This document shows positions 1-8,616 of a stretch of 64,000 nucleotides of DNA, piece by piece (the stretch's first letter is position 1; each line of letters opens with the position of its first letter). The notes beneath the pieces were generated by a model, which was not told the DNA's origin, ran no database searches, and was given only the letters and a program-made list of their open reading frames with translations. The position numbers and the translations under genes were made by a program. The stretch covers positions 23,643-87,642 of the forward strand of contig CAYTVL010000021.1 in assembly GCA_964441775.1 (NCBI GenBank), given 5' to 3'. This stretch comes from SYOC01 sp964441775. Its GTDB lineage: Bacteria; Desulfobacterota; Binatia; Bin18.

Positions 1-821
1 GACCAAATGCCTTCTCCCGTGCCTTGTACCGCCAAATCAAAGCGAATGAGACTCTCCTGCAACGCTTGCAGCGTCATTTGATGTCTCGCACTTTCTTTTT
101 GCAGGGAGACATTGGTTTCGGTTAAAGCGGCAGCTTGTTGAGTCACCTGCCGAATGAGATCGAGATTGGCAAACCGTAGCCCTAGGGTCTCAATAGTCGT
201 GGCGCGCGTTTGCCGAGCCGCTAACATCAAGCCGCAGAAAAAGAGTATGACCATGACTCCCATCGGCAGGCCAAGGTTGCCTCCTTGAGAGAAAAATCGT
301 ACGGCAAGGGGGCCAAGTACCGGTATGAGAAATCCTAACGGGACATACTGAGCGGACGCCATAATAGTAATGGCTCCGGCGCTCATGCCTCCAAGCACGA
401 ACGCCAAAAAAACTTGATCGTGAAGGTCGGGAGGAAAGACAAGAAGGCTGGCGGACCCCCAAGCGACACCAATGCTCACGATGCCGAGGAGAAAAAGACG
501 CCGCCATCGCGGTGCTTGCTCGACAGTTGGCGAGGCGTGATGATAAGCGCGCACCAAGACCAGGCGCGCCACGACAAGAGCGATAAGGATCCCCAACCAT
601 GCGTATAAACGAGTTGGCTGCGGAACTTCGGCGTGGAGCACGGCGACCAGAATGCTCGCATTGAGCAACGTTGCCAAAAATCCTACTGGCGCTTGGGTGT
701 AGAGGAGATGAGTGACTTCCGCCTCAATGTGTTTACGCATTTCTGGCTCGTGACGCCACTGAGACGAATCTCCTGGAAGATCCGTGGAGGCGCTATCCCA
801 CTGAGACGGTATGCGATTCAT
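1..821 (-). CDS. Membrane sensor protein with PAS domain, partial (runs off left edge)
   Basis: Reading the minus strand from ATG at 821, the frame stays open to the window edge (about 273 residues). It starts with a soluble stretch, then about six hydrophobic segments, including LLNASILVAVL, LGILIALVVARLVLV, FLAFVLGGMSAGAITIM and GVMVILFFCGLMLA. A coiled coil rich in Gln and Glu follows, and then RFDLAVQGTGEGIW, the usual opening of a PAS domain. The output domain lies outside the window; histidine kinase or diguanylate cyclase are both possible. No strong ribosome binding site precedes the ATG, so the exact start is uncertain. The ORF is real because membrane, coiled-coil and PAS features appear in one uninterrupted frame. 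Confidence 0.75.
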   Translation of the reverse strand, partial: MNRIPSQWDSASTDLPGDSSQWRHEPEMRKHIEAEVTHLLYTQAPVGFLATLLNASILVAVLHAEVPQPTRLYAWLGILIALVVARLVLVRAYHHASPTVEQAPRWRRLFLLGIVSIGVAWGSASLLVFPPDLHDQVFLAFVLGGMSAGAITIMASAQYVPLGFLIPVLGPLAVRFFSQGGNLGLPMGVMVILFFCGLMLAARQTRATTIETLGLRFANLDLIRQVTQQAAALTETNVSLQKESARHQMTLQALQESLIRFDLAVQGTGEGIW

Positions 822-1039
822 TGCGAGGCGAATCTTAGCAGGGTTGGGTAAGTAATACACATCCCCAATTGTTGGGAAGGGGGAGACGCTTTATTGTTCG
901 CTTCGTTCGGGAGGTGTGAGATGGAAGGCTTTCCAGGTCTGTCACGCTAGGGCTTTCCGACCCTCTGGTAGGTATGCTATCGAGAGAAGCACATTTTGAG
1001 CTTCTCAGTTTTGAATCCCCGGAGAAGGAGGACTAACCA

Positions 1040-1825
1040 TTGGCAAATTGGACCGAAACGACGGCCAATATCGCCGGGACAACTCTAGCGCTTGTGCGGG
1101 GCGGTTCGGGTAAACCGTTACTTATGTTGCACGAAGAGCTTGGGTTCCCGGGCTGGATGACCTGGAACGAGGAACTCGCGAAAGATCATGAGTTCATTAT
1201 TCCGTTACAACCTGGCTTCGGTAAAACGCCGAAATTGGACTGGGTCCGGAGTTATCGTGACCTGGGCGGGTTCTACTCCCAAATCGTGCGCGAAATGAAA
1301 TTGGATCCTGTCGATGTGATTGCATTTTCCGCCGGTGGGTTTGCCGCGGCGGAAATGGCGGCGTCTGATCCCAAAATCTTCAACCGCATGGTACTCGTCG
1401 CCCCCATGGGGCTCAAACCAGCCGAAGGTGAGATCACGGATATTTTTCCGTTGACGATTCGTAGCTACATCCGGAGAACGGTGGCGGACTCCGGAACTCC
1501 GGAGTTTGGTAAGATCTTCGGTGGTGAAATGACGCCTGACCAATTTGAAGCGTTCGAGGACGCGCGCGCCGAATCCGCCCGCATTGGCTGGGAGCCCTAC
1601 ATGCACAACCCCAGCCTGCCGTATTTGTTGCCCACGGCGAAGAACGTCCCGACGTTGCTTGTCTGGGGCGACAAAGATGCGATTGTGCCGAAAGGCTGCA
1701 TTGACGCGTACAAGAAAGCGCTTCCTCAGGCGCAGGTTGCCGTGATCAATAACGTGGGGCATCGTTCGGAGATTGAAAACTCGGCCGAATTTGTTCGTGT
1801 GGTCAAAGCGTTCCTCGCGGCGTGA
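1040..1825 (+). CDS. Alpha/beta hydrolase
   Basis: A 261-residue single-domain alpha/beta hydrolase starting at TTG 1040, with GGAGAAGGAG upstream at good spacing. The nucleophile elbow reads AFSAGG around Ser97 (Ala replaces the first Gly of GxSxG). The acid is Asp213 or Asp211 in LLVWGDKDAIVP, and the base is His241 in NNVGHRSE, so the triad is complete. The substrate cannot be read from sequence. The gene lies directly ahead of a luciferase-like monooxygenase on the same strand, so a joint role in breaking down an organic substrate is plausible, though a long inverted repeat separates them. Confidence 0.85.
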   Translation: MANWTETTANIAGTTLALVRGGSGKPLLMLHEELGFPGWMTWNEELAKDHEFIIPLQPGFGKTPKLDWVRSYRDLGGFYSQIVREMKLDPVDVIAFSAGGFAAAEMAASDPKIFNRMVLVAPMGLKPAEGEITDIFPLTIRSYIRRTVADSGTPEFGKIFGGEMTPDQFEAFEDARAESARIGWEPYMHNPSLPYLLPTAKNVPTLLVWGDKDAIVPKGCIDAYKKALPQAQVAVINNVGHRSEIENSAEFVRVVKAFLAA

Positions 1826-1841
1826 ACCGTCGTGCCTGTTT

Positions 1842-1902
1842 CGTGATGCGTCGCACGTGATCCGCATACCTCGCGGTGTATGGTCACGTCACACGCATCG
1901 CG
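1842..1902. repeat. Imperfect inverted repeat between hydrolase and monooxygenase genes
   Basis: Arms at about 1842-1868 and 1876-1902 are near complements (CGTGATGCG... against ...CGCATCGCG) with a loop of about 7 nt. This would form a long hairpin in RNA or DNA. It has no T-run and is better described as an intergenic palindromic repeat than as a terminator. Confidence 0.6.
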
Positions 1903-1955
1903 TTCTACGTTTCCATTTTTCTCCCTTAGCCCTACGGCTGGTAAGGAAGACAACT

Positions 1956-3293
1956 ATGAAAATCGGCTATTTCACCGAGCGCCCCTATCGTTGGGTGCCT
2001 GAAGATGAGGTGTTCAAGAATCACGCCTTCTTCGCCGTCTCGAATAAATTTTTCGATCGCGAGAAAGCGGCTGATGACTACAACTATTACCTTGATGAAG
2101 CGTGCTACGCCGAGGAACTCGGCTTCGATGTGGTCGCGCTCAATGAACATCACGGCAATCCGTTCTGCATGGGCGGGGTGATGAATGTGGAGGCGTCGAT
2201 CCTGGCGCGCATCACCAAGAAAGTGAAGATCGTGCTGATCGGCAACCCGCTGCCGGTGCTGAAGCATCCGCTACGCATGGCGGAAGAACTTGCGGAAATT
2301 GACTTGATCTCGCGCGGTCGCTTGGTGACGGGCTGGGTGCGCGGCGCCGGCAGCGAGCAATTTTTCAACAATGCCAACCCCGCCTATAACCGCGAATATT
2401 TCAACGAAGCCCATGACTTCATCGTGAAGGCGTGGACCATGCCAGGACCGTGGCGTTATGAAGGCAAACATTTTCACTATCGTCACGTGAATCCCTGGGC
2501 GCTGCCGTATCAGAAACCGCATCCGCCGATCTGGATTCCCGGCGTGCTCAGCCCGGAAACGGTGAAATGGTGCGCCGAGCATCGCTATCCATACATTGGC
2601 TTGGGCACGGCGATTGGTCCTTCGTGTGACCTCTGGGACCTGTATGCTGATGAAGCCGCGCGACAAGGCTATCAAGCCGGGCCGGAAAATTTCGGCTACC
2701 TGATTCCCACGTTTGTGGCGGAAACCGAGGAGAAGGCGCAAGAGTTAGGGAAAGGCTTCGTATATGGTGGCGGGCAGAACGCGTTCTCTCGACCGGAATT
2801 TACGCTGCCTCCTGGCTACAATTCCAAAGGCGCCGTGAAGATGCTTGCACGTCAGCCTGGCGGCAGTTGGCTTGGCGTGAGCCCCGATAAACTACGACAA
2901 GCGCAAGCGGATGAAGACGACCACGAGGTCGATTATAACGAAGTGCGTCGCAAGCTGGCGGGCAGTTTTCAGAAGGCCCAGCGCAACTATCAAGTGATCT
3001 GCGGCACGCCGAAGACCGTGCTGCCGAAAATCAAGGCGATGTTGCAGATTCTGCGCCCCGGTATTTTCATCTTCTTCAATGTGCAAGGCCCGGTTAGTAA
3101 TCAGGATCGCATGACGAGCATGCGTCTACTGGCGAACGAAATAACGCCCGCGGTGCGTGAGTACGCAGCGGAACTGGATCTGCCCGATCCTTACGAACGT
3201 GAGCCCGGCATCATGAAAGCCTACGCTGGAGCCCATCGGCTGCCGGTTGTGGACCGCTCACCGATCGAGTCTATGGGCCTCAAGTTCGATTAA
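1956..3293 (+). CDS. LLM-class flavin-dependent monooxygenase (luciferase-like)
   Basis: A 445-residue bacterial-luciferase-like TIM-barrel protein. ATG 1956 is chosen because AAGGAAG lies 8 nt upstream and homology begins at MKIGYFTERPYRW; the frame is open 61 codons further upstream, but that part covers the inverted repeat. Family landmarks include LNEHHG near residue 67, SRGRLVTGWVRGAG and the C-terminal long helices. Such enzymes use reduced flavin supplied by a reductase to oxidise small organic molecules; the substrate is unknown. A terminator follows at once, closing the unit with the upstream hydrolase. Confidence 0.88.
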   Translation: MKIGYFTERPYRWVPEDEVFKNHAFFAVSNKFFDREKAADDYNYYLDEACYAEELGFDVVALNEHHGNPFCMGGVMNVEASILARITKKVKIVLIGNPLPVLKHPLRMAEELAEIDLISRGRLVTGWVRGAGSEQFFNNANPAYNREYFNEAHDFIVKAWTMPGPWRYEGKHFHYRHVNPWALPYQKPHPPIWIPGVLSPETVKWCAEHRYPYIGLGTAIGPSCDLWDLYADEAARQGYQAGPENFGYLIPTFVAETEEKAQELGKGFVYGGGQNAFSRPEFTLPPGYNSKGAVKMLARQPGGSWLGVSPDKLRQAQADEDDHEVDYNEVRRKLAGSFQKAQRNYQVICGTPKTVLPKIKAMLQILRPGIFIFFNVQGPVSNQDRMTSMRLLANEITPAVREYAAELDLPDPYEREPGIMKAYAGAHRLPVVDRSPIESMGLKFD

Positions 3294-3294
3294 C

Positions 3295-3333
3295 AAGAGA
3301 GAGACAGCTCAACAAGGTGTCTCTTTTGTTTTT
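3295..3333 (+). terminator. Rho-independent terminator after the monooxygenase
   Basis: Arms AGAGACA and TGTCTCT with an 11-nt loop, followed by TTTTGTTTTT, lie 2 nt after the stop codon at 3293. Confidence 0.72.
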
Positions 3334-3384
3334 AAGTAAAGAGTCGCGCGCGAGGCTCCTCCACACTGCTGGGGAGGAATGAAA

Positions 3385-4509
3385 ATGCCGCATCGTTTTG
3401 TGATCATCGGGGCTGGGATGGCTGGCGCCTCGGTCGGGTACTGGTTGTCCCAGCATGAGTCTGTCCTGATCCTCGAACGCGAGTCGCAACCCGCCTATCA
3501 TACAACCGGTCGATCGGCGGCGATGTTTATCGAGACCTATGGTCCACCGCTCGTCCGCGCTCTAACGGTTGGCAGCCGCCCATTCTATGAATTTCCGCCT
3601 CCAGGCTTTACCGAACACCCCATTCTTACCCCGCGCGGCGTATTAATGATCGCAACCGAAGCGCAACGGGCGTTGCTTGCAGAAGCCTACGACATTGCCC
3701 AGAACATGGGCGCCAAAGTCGAACGCCTCTCTCCTGTGGAAGCGCAAGCACGTGTGCCTGTACTCCGAGCGGAGCGGTTGAGTGGCGCGACCTACGAAGC
3801 AGACCCAACCGATATTGACGTGCATGCTCTGCTGCAAGGCTTCCTCAAAGGGATTCGCCAGAACGGCGGGCAGATTCTCACTTCGGCGGAAGTCACCGCA
3901 CTCAAAAGGCAACCGAGGGGCTGGCGGATCGACACCTCACAAGGGGTGTTCGAGACTGAGGTCGTGATTAACGCTGCTGGGGCCTGGTGTGATGAAGTGG
4001 GGAAACTCGCAGGTGTTCCTCCAGTTGGATTGGTGCCGAAGCGTCGCAGCGCCTTTATTTTTGCTCCTCCAGAAGCGACCTCCATTGCTTCGTGGCCAGT
4101 GGTGATTGGGGCGGATGAATCCTTCTACTTCAAACCCGAAGCCGGTATGCTGTTGGGCTCGCCTGCGAATGTGGACCCCATGCCGCCTCATGATGTGCGA
4201 CCAGAGGAGATTGATATTGCGGCGGGCATCGCGCGGATTGAGGAAGCTACGACGATGACGATTCGGCGACCAACCCGTACGTGGGCGGGCCTGCGGTCTT
4301 TCGTGGCCGACGGCGAGTTGGTGGGTGGTTTTGACCCTACTGCTCCAGGGTTCTTCTGGTTGGCCGGTCAGGGAGGCTATGGCATCCAGACGGCGGCGGC
4401 GATGGGGCACGCCTGTAGCACGATCTTACTTGAACAGCCCGTGCCCGCGCCGCTTGCTGCGTTGGGTATTTCTGCGGAACGCCTATCGCCGCAGCGGCTG
4501 CGGGGGTAG
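3385..4509 (+). CDS. FAD-dependent oxidoreductase of the DAO (D-amino-acid oxidase/DadA-like) family
   Basis: A protein of about 374 residues with an N-terminal Rossmann fold, VIIGAGMAGASVGYWL, and an FAD-binding acidic strand end at ILERE. The C-terminal glycine-rich segment GGYGIQTAAAMG is typical of DAO/glycine-oxidase-like flavoproteins. ATG 3385 is preferred over ATG 3379, because GGGGAGG ends only 1 nt before the latter but 7 nt before the former. These enzymes oxidise amines or amino acids to imines; the substrate is not determinable. The next gene is a convergent indoleamine dioxygenase, so an amino-acid theme is possible. Confidence 0.85.
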   Translation: MPHRFVIIGAGMAGASVGYWLSQHESVLILERESQPAYHTTGRSAAMFIETYGPPLVRALTVGSRPFYEFPPPGFTEHPILTPRGVLMIATEAQRALLAEAYDIAQNMGAKVERLSPVEAQARVPVLRAERLSGATYEADPTDIDVHALLQGFLKGIRQNGGQILTSAEVTALKRQPRGWRIDTSQGVFETEVVINAAGAWCDEVGKLAGVPPVGLVPKRRSAFIFAPPEATSIASWPVVIGADESFYFKPEAGMLLGSPANVDPMPPHDVRPEEIDIAAGIARIEEATTMTIRRPTRTWAGLRSFVADGELVGGFDPTAPGFFWLAGQGGYGIQTAAAMGHACSTILLEQPVPAPLAALGISAERLSPQRLRG

Positions 4510-4713
4510 AGAAAAGGAACGGGATACAGCCCAACTAGAGTGAAGTTTAATCCGAAAATCGAGGAGCAGAGGCCTAAAGCAAATTTCCTTCGCTTGTATG
4601 GCGCAGGACGAGACGGTCCGAGCCGCGCGCGTCAGCAAGCGGCTGAAGAATCGCTCCCTCACGGTCGCGGCTCGGTTCCCAATGGGCAGTAATATCCTTC
4701 TAAGCCCCGATGG

Positions 4714-5910
4714 CTACGAAATAAGATGCTCTAGCGTCTCGTCCCGATGTTTCTTTAAGTACGGCATAAACGGTGTCCCGCCCGTGCCAACGCTCGTCGG
4801 GTTGTCCATGCCGTGTTGACTCTGCTGATGGATGTAGCGTGCGGCGTACTCTAGATGCTTGGCGCGAAAATCACTCATCCACTGGATGCAGGCGTTATAA
4901 CTCTCTCGTAGGCCAGGTTGGTCGGTGTAGTGAGCACTCACGTACTCACGCACCGATGGGCCTTGCTCAAGCAAGTGAATAAAGGCTCGATGCTCCTCCG
5001 GCATGTACTCGCGCATCTCCATCAGATAGGGGCGCAAGGGATCGTTCTTATGCGTGATGCCCAGCACGGCGTCGAGTGACGGAATGATGGAGCTCTGCGC
5101 CCCGGTTTCCCCACGGAACTGCTGTGGCGCTCCGCCATACGCGTCTACGCCGTCATACACCACGCCCGTGGGCAGGGTAGGGTGATTCTTCCAGCCGTGA
5201 ATGTAGGGGCGGACGCGCTGGTAGTAGATATACGGATCGCAACACTCAGGCATACGCAGCAGCGTGTTATAGGCGCGTTCCAGCGCAGCGGCGATAGTGG
5301 AGAGGCACTGCTCCAACTGTTGTCCATCGTCTTGGCGCACGGCTGTCTGAGCGGGAACGAGTGCGGCGAGCGCCGACCCCATAGTCGCTTCAATGTCAAC
5401 ATGCACGAGGATAAACCATTCCTCATCAATGCCCGCCAGAAAATTCTGCAAGAGGACGACGTTTCCCAGGGCGATCGGTCCAGCAGGATCGAGTCGTCTC
5501 CAGTTATGCAGCGCATACGAGGCGTAGGACAGCACTGGCGGGCGCCCCAGCCGCTGAGCTACGGCATACCAAGGGACGGCGAGAGTGGCGGGAATACGGG
5601 CTGCTGGCGTCGGCTCTCCCCAGACATACGCATGCCCAAAGTACGACAGCAACATCATCGCACGCTCAAGCTGAGGGCGGCCTTGCAGGACCGAGACTTT
5701 GAGGAGCGGTAGTTGCTCCAGGCGTCGCCGAATCGTTCCTGTGACAAGAAACTTGGGCAGTTCGCACGCCATTTCTTCCCAGGCGGTGAAACCCGGGGGC
5801 AGTTGTGTCAGTGGATCAGGCGTGGGCAGAAATCCACGCTGCGGGTCAAGCTGAAACGTGGCAAGAGCAAAACTGGCCTGCGATTGGCTGGTAGCGTGTT
5901 GCGTATTCAT
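4714..5910 (-). CDS. Indoleamine 2,3-dioxygenase family haem protein
   Basis: Reads as 398 residues from ATG 5910; a TTG at 5949 in frame would add 13 residues and neither has a clear SD. Family landmarks are all present: QRVRPYIHGWK near 231-241 (Arg234 matches the substrate-binding Arg of IDO), the proximal haem ligand His352 in FRAKHLEYAARYI, and the C-terminal GTGGTPFMPYLKKHRDET. IDO cleaves the indole ring of L-tryptophan with O2 to give N-formylkynurenine. No kynurenine-pathway gene is visible nearby, so the substrate could be another indole. The gene stands alone on the minus strand between plus-strand units. Length is typical of the family. Confidence 0.9.
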   Translation of the reverse strand: MNTQHATSQSQASFALATFQLDPQRGFLPTPDPLTQLPPGFTAWEEMACELPKFLVTGTIRRRLEQLPLLKVSVLQGRPQLERAMMLLSYFGHAYVWGEPTPAARIPATLAVPWYAVAQRLGRPPVLSYASYALHNWRRLDPAGPIALGNVVLLQNFLAGIDEEWFILVHVDIEATMGSALAALVPAQTAVRQDDGQQLEQCLSTIAAALERAYNTLLRMPECCDPYIYYQRVRPYIHGWKNHPTLPTGVVYDGVDAYGGAPQQFRGETGAQSSIIPSLDAVLGITHKNDPLRPYLMEMREYMPEEHRAFIHLLEQGPSVREYVSAHYTDQPGLRESYNACIQWMSDFRAKHLEYAARYIHQQSQHGMDNPTSVGTGGTPFMPYLKKHRDETLEHLIS

Positions 5911-6005
5911 ACTATTATGATAGCGCAAAGATTCGGGGCAAAACCACAATGCCCTGAACAGCGAGAGGCTTTGATGGAAGTTGCCGCTCTAAGGGGAGAT
6001 GCGTC

Positions 6006-6782
6006 ATGTCCCGTGTGACTGACTACGATTCCATTTCCGCCCAATATAATCGCCGCTACCAAGGGCAGACCTATCCCGGGACTGAGTACGCTCTCTCTAC
6101 CTTTCTTGGAGAAAAGCGCAACATTAATATCCTGGAAGTGGGATGCGGAACGGGGCACTGGTTGAAGATGCTCAAAGGGCGGACTGGCCTCTTGGTAGGG
6201 CTCGATTTATCGACAAATATGCTGCAACGTGCACGGGAGGAAGCGCCGGAGACCCCACTGGTGCGGGGTCGCGCCGAAGACCTGCCCTACCATTTCCAGT
6301 CTTTCGACCGGGTGTTTTGTATCAACGCCTTTCATCATTTTGTAGACAAGCCTCGGTTCTTGTCTGAGGCTCGCCGCATCCTGCGCCCCGGCGGAGGACT
6401 GATGAGCCTCAGTCTTGATCCTCATGCTAGACTCGACCGCTGGTGGGTGTACGACTATTTTCACGAGACGCTTGACCTCGACAAGCAGCGTTATCCTTCC
6501 GCCACGGAGTTGCAGACGGCTATGACTCGGGCTGGATTTCACCGATGTGAAACGAGTGTGGCCGAACACCTGGCCATGCAGATGCCTGCTAGCGCCGCTA
6601 TCGAGCGTGGTCTGCTTGACCAAAGCTACACTTCTCAATTAACGATTCTCTCTCAACAGGAGTATCAAGCCGGACTCGATCGCCTCAAGCGAGCGATGGA
6701 TGCTGAAAAAATCAACGGAACGGACCTCGTGCTTGTTGCGGATCTGCGCCTCTATGCTACCGTTGGCTGGTTGAACGAGTAA
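6006..6782 (+). CDS. Class I SAM-dependent methyltransferase
   Basis: A 258-residue methyltransferase of the UbiE/Methyltransf_11 type. SAM motif I is ILEVGCGTGHWL, the acidic residue ending strand 2 is in GLDLS, and the post-motif region RILRPGGGLMSLSL is clear. AAGGGGAG lies at proper spacing before ATG 6006. It sits 18 nt upstream of an amidohydrolase with its own strong SD, so the two are probably co-transcribed. The methyl acceptor is unknown. Confidence 0.85.
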   Translation: MSRVTDYDSISAQYNRRYQGQTYPGTEYALSTFLGEKRNINILEVGCGTGHWLKMLKGRTGLLVGLDLSTNMLQRAREEAPETPLVRGRAEDLPYHFQSFDRVFCINAFHHFVDKPRFLSEARRILRPGGGLMSLSLDPHARLDRWWVYDYFHETLDLDKQRYPSATELQTAMTRAGFHRCETSVAEHLAMQMPASAAIERGLLDQSYTSQLTILSQQEYQAGLDRLKRAMDAEKINGTDLVLVADLRLYATVGWLNE

Positions 6783-6800
6783 TCCGAAAGGAGGGTTGTT

Positions 6801-8489
6801 ATGAGTTACGATCTACTCATTAAAGACGCCCGCATTTGCGATGGAACCGGGAGTCCCCTTGTGCGAGGTTCACTTGGGGTGAAAGACGGAAAAATTGTTG
6901 ACGTTGGCGACATTTCTGGCGTCGCTACACGGACGATCAATGCTGACGGGCAAGCGCTGGCGCCGGGATTCATCGATATTCATACGCACTACGATGCGCA
7001 GGTATCGTGGGACCCGCTGCTGACCTGTTCTCCCTGGCACGGCGTCACCAGCGTGCTGATGGGCAACTGCGGAGTGGGCGTCGCTCCTTGTCGTCCCAAA
7101 GAGAAAGATATTGTTTCGTGGGATCTCGTAAACGTGGAAGCGATGCCTCAAGATGTGTTGCTCAACGGCGTGGCGTGGGATGAGTGGGAGAGTTTTCCCC
7201 AATATATGCACGCCATTCAGCAGCGCGGGGTTGGTCTCAACGTGGGCTTTCTCGTGCCACTGTCCAGCTTTCGTTACTATGTGATGGGCGCCGAAGCGTC
7301 GGAACGCGAAGCAAATGCAGACGAACTCGCTCGCATGACGATTTTATTCCGTCAAGCGATGGACGCGGGCGCGTTTGGTTTCTCATTGAGTTTACTGAAT
7401 CAACATATTGGCTATCAAGGCAAACCGCTGGCCAGTCGCATGGCGACCAAAAATGAATTGTGCACGTTGGGTCGGGTGATGCGCGAACTGGGACGGGGTG
7501 TGATTGAGATTGCCCTCACTCGTAGTGTCAGCGTGATGTCTGAAGAGGAAATGGACCTGCTCGTGGCCGTGGCGACGGAGAGTCAGCGTCCGGTGACATG
7601 GCTGGGGCTGCTTGGACGTTCTGATATGCCTGGCGTGTGTCGCAAGACGCTTGACCGAGTTGAACCGTTGTTGCGACAAGGGTTGCGGATCCCGCCGCAA
7701 GTGACGCCGCGTCCGATTCAGCAGTACTATACGTTCAAGGTGCCGTTTATTTTTGCCAGCTTTGCTTCGTGGCGAGACGCGTTCAATCGTCCAGTGCCTG
7801 AGCAAATCGCTTTGTACAAGAAGCCCGAGTTTCGCGAGGCCTTTCGTCGTGAACTAAAAGTCGGCGGCGCGATTTTCACTAATCAGTGGGATCGCGTGCA
7901 TGTCGTACGCGTCGAACAAGAGCGCAACAAGCAATATCTGAACAAGAGCATCGCTGAAATTGCAGCGCAGTGGAATCGAGACCCAATCGACACCGTACTT
8001 GATCTGGCGATTGACGAAAATTTGGAGATGGGCATCACCTTGTCAGTCATCAACACAAATCCCGATGAAGTACGTGAGCTGATTACTCATCCAGGCGTAC
8101 TGCTAGGCTTGTCCGATGCCGGGGCCCACGTGGATCAGCATTGTGACGCCGGTCTCCCAACGTATTTGCTTAGTGAATGGGTGCGCAAGCGCCAGGCCAT
8201 GACGCTCGAAGAAGGCGTGCGCAGACTCACCTCCGAGCCCGCCGCCTTTCTCGGTGTCTCGCAGAAGGGGCGCATCGCCCCAGGAATGGATGCCGACCTC
8301 GTGCTGTTTGATCCTGATACAGTCGGGCTTTATCCACCTGAATGGGTGAATGATCTCCCCGGTGGCAAGCCGCGACTCATCGAACGCGCCAAAGGCGTGC
8401 AACAGACGATCGTTGGCGGACACGTCCTCTATGCCGACGATATGTATCAAGGCGGGCTGCCTGGAAAACTTATGCGCCCGGGAGCCTGA
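6801..8489 (+). CDS. Amidohydrolase of the N-acyl-D-amino-acid deacylase type (copy 1)
   Basis: A 562-residue metal-dependent amidohydrolase. It has the N-terminal beta-sandwich start MSYDLLIKDARICDGTG, the metal-binding HTHYD at 61-65, NCGVGVAPC near 90, and a later LSDAGAHVDQHCD near 437 that supplies a catalytic Asp/His. The family deacylates N-acyl-D-amino acids or opens related cyclic amides; annotation as a D-aminoacylase is a family-level guess. AAAGGAGGG precedes ATG 6801. A clear paralogue is found at 18368, starting with the same MSYDLLIK and with matching SD context, indicating duplication. Confidence 0.88.
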   Translation: MSYDLLIKDARICDGTGSPLVRGSLGVKDGKIVDVGDISGVATRTINADGQALAPGFIDIHTHYDAQVSWDPLLTCSPWHGVTSVLMGNCGVGVAPCRPKEKDIVSWDLVNVEAMPQDVLLNGVAWDEWESFPQYMHAIQQRGVGLNVGFLVPLSSFRYYVMGAEASEREANADELARMTILFRQAMDAGAFGFSLSLLNQHIGYQGKPLASRMATKNELCTLGRVMRELGRGVIEIALTRSVSVMSEEEMDLLVAVATESQRPVTWLGLLGRSDMPGVCRKTLDRVEPLLRQGLRIPPQVTPRPIQQYYTFKVPFIFASFASWRDAFNRPVPEQIALYKKPEFREAFRRELKVGGAIFTNQWDRVHVVRVEQERNKQYLNKSIAEIAAQWNRDPIDTVLDLAIDENLEMGITLSVINTNPDEVRELITHPGVLLGLSDAGAHVDQHCDAGLPTYLLSEWVRKRQAMTLEEGVRRLTSEPAAFLGVSQKGRIAPGMDADLVLFDPDTVGLYPPEWVNDLPGGKPRLIERAKGVQQTIVGGHVLYADDMYQGGLPGKLMRPGA

Positions 8490-8519
8490 TTTATGATTAT
8501 GTAAAGAATAGTCAGATAT

Positions 8520-8541
8520 GGGCGACCGTGAAAGGTCGCCC
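8520..8541 (+). terminator. Perfect GC hairpin, probable terminator without T-run
   Basis: GGGCGACC and GGTCGCCC form an 8-bp stem with loop GTGAAA, 31 nt after the amidohydrolase stop. A short T-rich stretch follows only weakly, so termination may be incomplete. Confidence 0.5.
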
Positions 8542-8616
8542 TGGTGGAGGTTTGTTCCATGGCTCTTAATTTCTCACCGGACAGTTGACAGCGAGGGAAC
8601 GCGGGAAGAATAATCT

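Noticed and set aside
1773..1955. N-terminal extension of the luciferase-like monooxygenase
   Set aside because: It covers the end of the upstream gene and an inverted repeat; the SD and family homology begin at 1956.
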